Assembly: GCF_014356525.2 (NCBI RefSeq)
Contig: NC_052518.1
Location: 6,801,162-6,865,161, forward strand
DNA from: Nilaparvata lugens
Lineage: Eukaryota; Arthropoda; Insecta; Hemiptera; Delphacidae
Direction: 5' to 3'
Length of the DNA: 64,000 nt
A program made the translations under genes and the position numbers. This document shows positions 36,601 through 48,600 of the stretch, in pieces (position 1 is the first letter of the stretch; every line of letters starts with the position of its first letter). The notes beneath the pieces were generated by a model, which made no database searches, had not been told where the DNA came from, and saw nothing but the letters and a program-made list of their open reading frames with translations.

Positions 36601-39600
36601 GTTGTCCAATGAGAGTTGTGATTGACTGCCCAACAGCCAATAGATTTTACTGTATTTGAGTCCTAGCTCGCTCCTTTTCATCTTGATATGCTCTTTCCAT
36701 TTCAACTTGGCGTCAAGATTCATTCCAAGGTATTTTGCTGTGTTGCTGTGTGGTACTACATCCCCATTCAGATTTATTCGAATCGGGTCATTGATAATTT
36801 TGTTTGTGAAGTTGATATGAATAGACTCCATCTCATTCAATCGAATTCTCCATTTTTTGGTCCAGTCACTGAATCTGTTGCTAGCATTCTGTAGTTTTGA
36901 GGCTGCTTCTTGTACTGTTTCCCCTTCTGCCAGTATTGCAGTATCATCAGCAAAAGTAGCTATTGTCACTGCATCCAATTCAGGAAGATCGCTTGTGTAC
37001 AGCACATAAAGAACTGGTCCAAGAACACTACCCTGTGGAACTCCAGCCCTTATTTCCTTCAATTCGGAGATGTCGTCACCTTGTTTTACTCTGAATAATC
37101 TGTTGTTGATGTATGATTTTAAAAGTTTTACAAGTTGAGTGGGGAGAATTTTATGAAGTTTAATGATCAGTCCTTCATGCCACACTTTGTCAAATGCCTG
37201 TGCCACATCAAGGAAGATTGCTGAACATATCGATTTTTTCTCTAATGACTTCTCTATTACATTGGTGATTCTATGTACTTGGTCCAGGGTTGAGTGCTTC
37301 TGCCTGAAACCAAATTGATAGGCTGGTATCAGATTCCTGCTACTTGTATCAGATCAAACCCAGGTGCTTTTTTGGTATTCAGATTATATTTTATTTCTTC
37401 TTGAACCTCATTTATAGAAACTGGATCAATCTCTGTATCTAAATCATCTATTATATCTTCTTCAGGATCAATTTCAGATTGAATGTTGTTTGGCTGGAAG
37501 ATTTCTTCTAGATGATTAGCAAATAAATCTGCCTTTTCTCTGTTATTTCTTGCCCAAGTACCTTCTGGTTTTCTAATTGGAGGGGATTGTAATATTGGCC
37601 GCTTAATTCTTTTTGTTGCTTTCCATAATGAATAATCTGTATTGGCATCAGCTCTCAAATTTTGAAGGTTTTAATGGAATTTTAATGGATTCCTCAGTTA
37701 GTTTCCTTATCTCTCTTCTCAATTGTTGTTTTGTTATTCAAGATATTTTTGTCAGCAGGATCACGAGTTTGTTGCCATCTTCTTCTTGCCCTTCGTTTTT
37801 CTAAAACAAGTTGTCGAATCTCCAGAGGGTAATTGCATCCTTTTGTTTTCCTGGTATATTGTCTGGTGTTTTTCCAGGCTGATTTCTGGATTTGCCACAT
37901 GAATTTTCTGCGGCTTCATCTAGCTGCTCAGTTGTTCTAAGTGGAATATTCAAGTTGATTTCATTCTCCAAATCCACTTTAAAAGCTTCCCAGTCTGTTG
38001 TTCTGTTGACTAACATTGGTCTGTCTTCTTTCTTTATTATTCGTTCACTAAGTGTGAGAATTACAGCTGAATGATCAGAATCCAGGTCAAAGCTCTCTTC
38101 AATGTCGATGAAATTACTGGATATTCTCTTTGTTATGAAGAAATCTAGAAGATCTGGAGTTTTATTCAAATCTGTTGGCCAATACGTATGAATGGAATTG
38201 TTGAATGGAATTCGCATCCCAGCTCCTGGATAGCCTCTCTGAGTTCTTTTCCTTTGGTAGTCGTGAGTCTTGAACCCCAATCCTTATGCTTGGCATTAAA
38301 ATCTCCACCCACTATGAAAAACTAATGAAAAAACAATGCTGGAGCAGAAATCTCGAGTCATATATCTAAATGGAAGAAGAAATTACTGTATGTCCAGTTT
38401 TTAATATCCAGTTTAATATTTCCGCTGATCTTATTGTCCATGAGAAAGTGATTTGGAATAAGGTTTATTATTTTAGTACCTATGTAAATTAACTGCCTCC
38501 TTATACATTCAATATTAGTGTTGTAGGTTACATATTTGTTAGCAGTGGCCCTTAGATTATAATAATTGAGTGTAGAGTTTAATGTGAGAGGAAAATCGGA
38601 TCTATATTTTAGTAAGTACTCAATTACGGTTTATTTGTATAATTGACGTAGTCATGACCTCAAAATCACTAAAAACCATATCCGTTGGATAGAACCTGGG
38701 TTTGCTTAATATAGTTTTAATTATCAGTTTTTGTGCTACAAATAATTCAGAAATATGACAGTTGAAACAGCCTCCCCAAACAACTATGCCATACTGCAGA
38801 ATTGACTTGACTAGAGCATGATACATCATTTTCAGGTGGTTCTTATTAAGAATTTTGTTAACTTGGTAAAATTATCTAATTTTTCTACATATGTATTTAA
38901 TATGAACATCCCATTTAAGGTTTTCATCAATTATGATTCCCAAGTACTTAGTATTAGTGACTTATTTAATGGTGGGGCAATCACAATTACCCAAGAATTA
39001 TTCATACATATACTTAAAAATAATAGATTAAAGCTAGTGAGTTTATGATCATATCACATGCGTGTATGTGCAAGTGCACGTCAGATTATGCATGAGCCGA
39101 GAATCATAATAATAATATTTTATTTTCAACAAAAGTATAGCAAAACAATATAATACAGTTGAAAAACGTCACAGATAAATAACAGAATAACAGAAAATAT
39201 CAGTAATAAAAAAAGCTCCAATAACATTTTTAACAATTTATGAAATTTGAAAATTAATGATAATTTTTCTCACTTTAACAAGAATTCGTCAACATCATAG
39301 AAAGCCTTCTTACTAAGAAAAGAATATAGTTTTGTTTTGAATAGTTTTCCCTCAACAATACCTCTCGAATCAGCTGGAAGTATAGCAAAAAATCTTTGTC
39401 CCCTATAAGTAGGTGTTACCTCAAATACACTCAGCCTATGTCTCTCAGCTGAAATGTTAATCTTTCTGCTAGTGTTATAACCATGAATATCTGAGTCAAC
39501 TTGGAATGAATTCAACATGTAATATTGATTTGAAAATATACAATGATGGAACAGTTTGAATACTTAGGCTACTGAAAGACTCCCGACATGTCTCTATAAA

Positions 39601-42600
39601 TAGAGACTCCATTGGAACCGTTTACATCAGTCTAGTTGCCAATTATTGAATTAACTACTATCATAGCCACCAAAATTTTTCATAAACAATGATTATTTTG
39701 AGATTTTGAAAATTGAATAAACAAATATCCACTAATAAAATTAGTAGAATTGATGGTGATGTTGTGAAATCTCTCCATAATAAGAAAACAAAGATATTGT
39801 CAAATTTCACTAAAAAATTATTAAAAACTTTAAAACAGTAGCATGGTTTCACGTTTACCAACGCATCATCAGCTGTACTGAGGAATGAGGATACAGAAAC
39901 ATTTTTAACCTAATCTTAGTAATGAATATTTTAATATTATGTATAATACTCATTACTTAATTTATAACTATTGCCACCCAATTATTTAGGAGCTCTAGAC
40001 TACTAAGATTAGGTTAATAATGTTTCTGTATCCTCATTCCTTAGTACAGCTGATGATGCGTTGGTAAACGTGAAACCATGGTACTGTTTTAAAGTTTTCA
40101 ATAAATGTTCAGTGAAATTTGACAATATCTTTGTTTTCTTAAAATATCCACTTAATTAGTTATTCATTACAATAATCTTACCTTCAACAAATAGCCACTA
40201 AATTAGTCATTTATTAAGCAATCTTTGTTGACAGATTCCTTTGAACATCACGACGATGATATCTTTTGTCCCACAATGGAACATGCTCTTGAACCAAACT
40301 TATCAACTTTTCATTGTCCATAGTTACAACTTTATAAAACAGAACAACTTCAAAAAACAAAAACAAACAAGACTGTGATACAATTTTAGGTTGGGAACAC
40401 TTTGTTGTCTCAGTTCGACTAGTTAGTTCGGCCAGAGCCGGAAAATTCCATTCAATTCGGATCGAAAAATTGATCGGCCGGAGCGGGCGTATGAACCTGT
40501 TGCAATGGACGAGCATCTATTCCTTTCTTTGGTGGCGTTCGGTAGTTTTCGGCCGATGCTAGTTCGGACGAAAACGGTTCTAGTGGACGGCCCACCTACA
40601 ACGTTGTGGCTTGCATGTAGCTGTTGACACTGAACGCAACCAGAACGTGCATGCTTTCAGTGTGAGTGTTCCTATCGCTCTTTCTATAGTTTGTTTCTCA
40701 TTTGCGCGCTTGCACATACAGTAGAGCACCGGTTATCCGGAGGTCCGCTGGGTGATAAAAAAAAATGAGATCCCTTAAGAACTTAACTATTCTGTATTCC
40801 AAGCGGCTAATTGGTCCGCCGTAATCAAGGTCCAGAACAATATTTTATTTATTTATTTATTCTTACAAAAATCTAGGAGTGCAACAGGCATACAGCCCAA
40901 ACGCACTCATGAATACAGGAATACATTATTAAAAAAAAAATAGATATATATAAATACTAGAAAAGTAATAAAAGAGAATGTTTAAAATGGTACATGTGAA
41001 AAACAGACACGAAAAATAGTATAATAGCTACTTTGAGAAAGAAAAGAATAATGTTAATGGTAAATGATAAAACTGAATTTTCATTATTCAATAAGATCAA
41101 TCATAACCACATAAAATAACAACATATAACCTATGTATTACATATGGTTCTAAGAGAAGTGATAAAAGAACTAGAGAAAAAGGGATCAAAAGGGAAGTGG
41201 AAAAAATATTATAAGTTAGTTAGTGGAAAAAGGGTGACCATGGAGAGAACAAAGAAAAGGCCATTGTGAACCAGAGTAAATTAAGAACAACAGGTCTATA
41301 TTACTCTTCAATTGAAGAATGATGACATTTTTCTCTTGAAGCTCCATTTAGACAAGGAGAAGAGATCCACCTGACCATATTTTAATGAATGGTAGATTTG
41401 GCTTACTGTGCCTTATTGAATTACACAACATGGTGTCTATTTAACTACAATATGGAAGAATGATATGTGTATGCAAGTCATATTACATACGACACATACT
41501 ACCAAGTAAGCCAGAATTCAAAGTTTTAATTATGTCTACATTTTGGGTTGGAGAACTCGCTCGAAAACTAACTGTTGTATTGTAATCTTTGAAGCTTGCA
41601 ACTTCTAATTATATAGAGTTAATGAAAATTATTGAAACAGCTAAATATTTCTCTTATAAGAATAATTTGACAGTAGGTTACGTCGGGGATACTATTTGAA
41701 ATGAAAATTTACTCTCTCGCTTCAACATCTTTGACCCTCATATGAATTCAAATTCATTTTTTTAATCGACAAGGTGGTCATGTGATACATGAGTTCGATA
41801 CAGAGGTTCAAGAGAAAATGAATGGCGTAGACCGCAAATTGATATCTCAACCCGTATCACTTTGTTGATTAGTAAAAGTTGTAAATTATGTTTTATATTA
41901 TCCAGCTGAAATCATGTGTCAGCGCATGAAGGACTGTCTGTGTGATAGCTCCCAAATAGCCTCAGCTGATGTTATGAATGGATGAATGGAAACACTGTAG
42001 TAACTGTATGCAATGGATTCTTCAGCTGACTAAATAATAAATCAAAACACATTTTTTCTTATGCACTTTCAGTGTTATTTTTATATCCTGAAAAACGACG
42101 AAGAAGTGAGTCAATTTTGTTGTCCAACGAACTTGACCTGTGAAAAGGTTCGAAGAATACGTGTTCAAAATTCGAAGCTGATTGATCAATTCGTTCTAAA
42201 GTTATTGTAGAACATACAAACAGACGGAAACGACTTTCATCTTCAGTAAGTCATAAGTGAGAACTCGCTGACTCGTTCAATTAATGCTAGTTGAAAGTTA
42301 GTCTCTCCCAACCTGCCTATCTAGGATGCAAGTGGCAACTAGATCTTCTAAGCAGTTTAGTGATAATACCCCGTCATTTATAGCCCTATCCTCCGTAACG
42401 AATTCACTTTGTTACACATTAAAAATTATAACTTGAAATAGACTCCAAATTTAGTTAAACTAAGACCATATATTTAGTGTAAATAATTAAAATTATATCG
42501 AGATAAATGACATTCATGGAATTACATTTTCGCTTCAGCTGCTTGTCAGTAAAAACCCTCAGGGGTCGTGTTGGCCCCTTAGACCAGTTATAGAATAGAC

Positions 42601-45600
42601 ACGCACCATTGTATATTCATACTGAAAGTCGATGAAGCCAACATCTACTGTCATATCGCCCCATCGTGACATCAGCATCGGATAGAAAACTTTTCTGTAG
42701 AGTTTGTTTACATTGTTTTCCATAGCAGATTGTGTCTATTTCAACAGGAACGCAGCGGGAGTTTACCATTTTCATAAATGATAATTGACTTTCATCTGAA
42801 ATAGACACAATCTGAAAGTTTTCTATCCGATGCTGACGCCACGATGGGCGATATGACAGTATATGTTGGCTTCAGAGGCTAGACTTCCCAGCGTGTCTAT
42901 TCTATAACTGGTCTAAGGTTGGCCCTCAAGTACAGCCAAGCGGACGCCGGACATTAGAACCAGATTCTTTGTGTATAATGAGGCCGCTTTGGTCACATGC
43001 GCCACTGTTTTCACGACCAATACACGGCGGTCGTGTATAGTCGAGACAAGGCAGACAGCAGACGACCGCTGTATGATAAAGTTTTATGTTCAATGAGTGT
43101 GTAAAGACACATTCGTTTCATTGACCCACTATTGAAATTAGGACATACGAACTTTTGTACGTGCAAAATCAATGTGTGTGTAACTAGTAGCCTGACAGAG
43201 GTAAGATGCAAATTAAGAGATGAGCTGGTGCTCGCTACCCGTGCAGACAAAGGGCCACTAATGAGGGTAATGAAGCGGAATCAGAGACCAATGGAGTATG
43301 GTAGTTGATAATAGAGAGTTAAAAGATGTAACCTTTTTGAAAATATCTATGAAACAATACCCAAAGGACAGGTAATGTGACCCTTTCTCATTTCTAAACC
43401 CCTAATTTACATTTGAGTTTCAAAAATTAAAAAGAAAATACTCACGGCAACACCATTTCTAGAATTGTATTGAATGTTTGTTGTCCAACCATTATAATTC
43501 CTAACTGTATGCATAGTTCCATAAGACATCCGCCAGGGTTGCACTGGAACAACAAAATTGAAAACATCATCACAGAAATATCGAGATGAGAACTCAAAAT
43601 AGTCACATGGACGGGAAGGGGCTTTTTGCAGGCGAGAATTATGTTTCTAGTCAAGGCGTTAGCCGAGACTAGAATTTCATTTGAGCATTGCAAAAGACCG
43701 CCGTCACGTCCAAGTAACGTACACTATTTTTTGTCATAATAATCTAAAGAAGAATAATAATTGAGAAATAGAAAACATTACCTGCTTGTGTTGAAGTTAC
43801 TACATGCATTCTATAAACATAACCTAGTTTACAAATTCCGAATCAGGAATTTTGTGGAAGTTGAAAAACTTCACCTGGATCGCTGAAGGTGGTTTTTTGT
43901 AGCAGTTTTGCTGTTCCTATTATTTCGTAACTAGGAAACATACTCGACTGTAAAGAAAACATATGGGCCATATGAATAAAGTTGAGCATTTGCTTCATTT
44001 TCTATGAATAAACGTGAGCAAAACCTTTTGCTCATGCTCATTAAAAAAATAGTTTGAGCATTTGCTCAAAAGTAAAAGCTTATACTCAAAATTGTTTGAA
44101 TAAACTAGAGCATTTGCTCGACTTTTGAAGCAAATGCTTCAAAAAAGGTGAGTCTAGTCTAGAGCAGCTTATCACCTTTTGCTCATAGAAAAATAGTTCA
44201 ACTAGTTCGTATGAGGAAGAGGAAACTATACCAGATACGATCACAACCAATAGTTGAGAACTATAAAACTCTTTTTAGATTCAACCATGATATATATCAT
44301 CATTATTCCTACAAAAGAATAAATACAAAAGATAGCTACCTGATATAAAGATAGCCATCACAAAATAGGAAATAGGCATTTAAGAAGATGAGAGTGTAGA
44401 CGATTATAAGAAAGTTATTGATATTATAAGAATATGCTGAAGATTATTATAGAGATGACATTTTTTAACGCTATTATTTCAAAATTCTAAACTCAACTAA
44501 CCAAAAAATATTCATAAATAGAAAACAGAGCAGACGACGCAAACACAAGCGGTGCCCCCTGTTTGCATATTTAGCGCTTCCTTGAGCTATAAAAACAAAG
44601 TAAAGCTACAAAAGCGAACCAGATGATAAAGAATATTTAAAATACGTGAGCATTTGCTCCAGAGTTCAAGATCATGAGGTAAGAGTATAAGGTAAAGCTT
44701 ATTCATATAAAAATGAGCAAATGCTTTTGCTTCTACCTTTTGCTCATGAGCAAAACCTTATGCTCCATGCTCTTGCTCAAGAGCATTTGCTCTGGTTTTA
44801 TTCATATGGGCCATGGTTTCATTACAGTAGAGTATGCTGTAATGAGAATCATATGTTTATTTTTGCTGCAAACAACTGTTTACCGGCTTGATTTCATGAA
44901 TGGAAAACAGCTGAGATTGAATGACTATGAGAAAAATACATTTATATGGTATGATAGTAGTATGAATATGAAGTAGATTCAAGATCCTTTATTTGCCAGA
45001 ATATTTTACAAAATGCATAAGCACGTCATATAACATGACAATAAGTAGTCCTTCATCTTACCTAATAATAGGTTTTAAGGAGAATCGATTCCCCACGAAC
45101 ATTCTTTTCAAGGACAGTAAAGTACTGAGTGTAAGACAACTCTACATCCAGGCTATCATCACGCGAATGAGGAGAACAACAAACACATAAGACTGGCAGA
45201 TCATAACCATCAAACACGGCAGAGAAACACGAATCTAATAGTAGCAAGGATGAACACTACATTTGGGGAGAGAAAATACATATGTTTGGGACCAAAAATT
45301 TACAATTCAATACCAAGTAACAATAGGAAAGAATTCAATAGACACAAGTTTAAGAAAAAATTATTTCCCTGGTTAGTTAAAAATTGTGAAAATTTAGTTA
45401 GACTGTAAATATTGAAACCATTTATTCTTCATTCTTTTCCTTTACTAGTTTTTCAGTTTTTTTTAAATTAACTTTCTAATTATTATCCTTAATAGAACAT
45501 TAATATCTATCTACTAATTTCATTTTTGTACGTATTATAAATTTGTAATAATTAAAAACCTTTAATCCTATATCACTGAATGAATTTTGTAAATAGTAAT

Positions 45601-48600
45601 TTAACATGCAACAAGCAACTAATAACTTTTACCCCAATACATATAATTTATAGTGGAGTGTATATTTATTCATTGAATTGAAATTGAAATTATCTTTATT
45701 CTTCTTCTTAGAAGTACAACCAATACACAATATACATATACAAAACTTGAAGAAGGTTCCTCACATGGGCAAAGCCTGTGAGGAACCTTCTTCAAGTTTT
45801 GTATAAGTATATTGTCTATTGTTTGTAGGAACGAGTTCTCTACATTTACATATACTTAAATATACAATGATACAATACAATTGAAAACAAAACGATTTCA
45901 TCCAATAATAAGCATTAAACAATAACATATTATCAAAACAAAAGAATCTATGCCTATTAAGAAATTATTCAATGCGAATAATGCATTGTTTTAATTGAAT
46001 TAAAACTTCATTGTTCTAATTGTATTAAATTTTATAATTCTAATTTCTATTGTAATTGTTTTTGATTTGATTTACAATTTCAAGATTCCTTTTATCGCCA
46101 TCAAACCAATAGACTTTAATAACCATCAAATTATTTAAAATGAGAAAAATAGCAATAGTTAAGCAGTGTGCACACATAGACATAAGTACCTTCCACTAGC
46201 TGCTGTGGGAACCTGGAATTGGAAATGACATGTACATTGATTTGAGTTTTGGACATTTGCAATTCCGTGTTCCCACCGCAGCTAGTGGAAGAAACTATTG
46301 TTCTGTGTGAAAACTATTGTTCTGCTTGGGGAAAAACTGTAAGTTGAGGCTAAAATTTCTTTGAAGAAAATTCAACTGAAAAATGAAATCTTTAAACTAA
46401 TGGAACTGAATCAAGACTCATTAGAGATGATAAAAATTTGGAAGCTATAAATTTCAAATTAAATGTGCAATTCTTTAGCTACGATTCTACCTGCACGGCT
46501 GCTATTAGCTGCTATATATTATAAATCGATATAATATAAAAACTATAAATCTCAATACAATAATTTAAAAGGGTACTGAGATTTATATTTTTATTTATAT
46601 TAAAAGTAGCCCTGAAGAAAAAAGATAATATATAAACTGTACAGTAATAGACTACAGCCGTCGAGCGACTAGAATCGTAAAGTCGACGCTAAGGAATTCC
46701 ACCAGCAAACAAATACTTTCAAAAAATATGTTTGATGCTTTTGAATTTTGTTAATAACTACCAGGAGAAATTTTTACTCACAACCTAAACATGTTATCTT
46801 TAAACTATAGAAAAACAAAAGAAATTAGCTTCAGGTCAGCCGAGAGAGCACCTTTAAGAATAAAAAACCAAGAAATTGAATGTGTTGAAAATATCAAGGT
46901 GTTGGGTGTAGTTATCGATGACGGACTGTCCTGGAGGCCTCACATAGACCATCTGCGAAAGAAACTAAACTCTGCTGTTTTTGTGATTCGGAGCGTAAAA
47001 CCTTTGTTAAATATTAAGAATTTGAAAAGCGTCTACTATGCACTGTTTCATTCCCTTCTGTCATACGGAGTCGCGTTTTGGGGAAACTCAACAGAATCAA
47101 TTCAAATATTCCGAGTCCAAAAATGGGCCATTAGAGTTATGGCAGGTGAGACAGTGAGAACAAGCTGCCGATCTTACTTCAAAGAGCTTGAAATCCTTCC
47201 TCTCCCCAGCCTTTTCATTCTTGAATGTATTTGCTTGATAAAGAAGAATGAGAACGATTTGAATAGAGGATCTATGGTTCATTTCTATGAAACAAGGAGA
47301 CGTCATCATCTTAGAGATGAACATCATCGAACAACCCTTTTTGCTAGAGGTGCTAAGAGTTTAGGTATCAACCTTTTTAATGCATTGCCTGACCATCTTA
47401 AAAATCTGGAATTTGGAAAATTTACAAATGAGTTGAAGAAAGAGCTACTTAAATTTTTGTTTTTATTCCGTAAACGAGTTTAATGAGTATTTCTCCTGCA
47501 ATTGAGTGACTCTTTTACGAACTATATTGACATTAGAATTCAAATCGACAAATCCTTAATACCTCTTTAAAAGGAGGTCATGGGAAGCTTTAAAAAATAT
47601 CAAATATCAAAAAATATCAAATATGCAACAACTGTTTCACTATGACATTTAAGTTTTGTAGTTATTCATGTACATTAGGTTTCAACTAGTAAGAAGAACA
47701 TGGAGTTATTCAATTTGATCTACCGTACCTCTTCCTGTCTGAATCCAAAAATCCTGTTATATTTTTTCGGATATCCGACAAATTTTCCCCTTCAAGAATG
47801 CAATGTACATTATGCTTGAATAGTAGTTGACGAATTGAAACAGGTAGATTTTCACAGTCAGGGAGTCATCGAATTCTGTTTGAGTCCTTAGCAATTCCAG
47901 TTCTGTTAAGTAGACAGCCAACTTATCATAAACCTGAAAAATTCGCACTAATTAGTAGGAAAAAACAACCGAGAAACAGCAATGTAACATGAAAATAACA
48001 GTAGATGTTATAATAATGTACGCTATAACAGTAGATGTTATAATAATGTACGCTAATTTAGAATGTGAAAAATTTTATGACATGAAAATGATTGGTCATA
48101 TGATGACCAATGATTCATTAAATTATTATTCATGTATTATAGCTATATTTGATAATAAATCATTTTAATAATACTATTATTATGGCTTTTATTGGTAGAG
48201 AGACCCTGACGAAAGTTCTTCCTCGCCTGATTATATAAATTAAGCCGTCAATGGGCCTCACGACTGTTATACACCGTGATTCCAAAAGAATACCACAACT
48301 TTGAAAATTGATAACTCTGCAAAGAATAAACGGAGAGTAAAGCACTTTCTGTCATCGATTTGAGGAAGCTCTGAAGTTTTTTTAGTTCCTTATTTAGTCC
48401 CATTGGCACTCATCTGTCCGTACCTATTTGAATGAAAACTATCCGAGGCAATGGATCGGCTGCTAAGCAGCTCGAGACAGAGCACTTCATCACTGGCCTC
48501 CAAGAAGCCCTGAGCTCACCCCCTCCGTTTTTTTTCTGTGGGGGTACGTTAAAGATAAAGTGTATCGACCTGCTCTACCAGCTAACATTGAGGAGCTCAA

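Larger units (their letters stand above)
36079..38322 (-). mobile_element. Jockey-clade LINE, 5'-truncated
   Basis: It starts inside the endonuclease and ends at the C-terminus near 36300. A T run on the plus strand (36079-36090) probably marks the poly(A) tail. The protein wording ([31 protein letters not shown]) is close to classical Jockey. Coding is broken by frame shifts near 37870 and 37690. A block of roughly 60 codons is missing at about 37335, where AGI abuts the [10 protein letters not shown] motif. Confidence 0.88.

Noticed and set aside
39661..39861. 66-codon minus-strand ORF
   Set aside because: Overlaps the arm of the foldback element at 39781 and has no family features.
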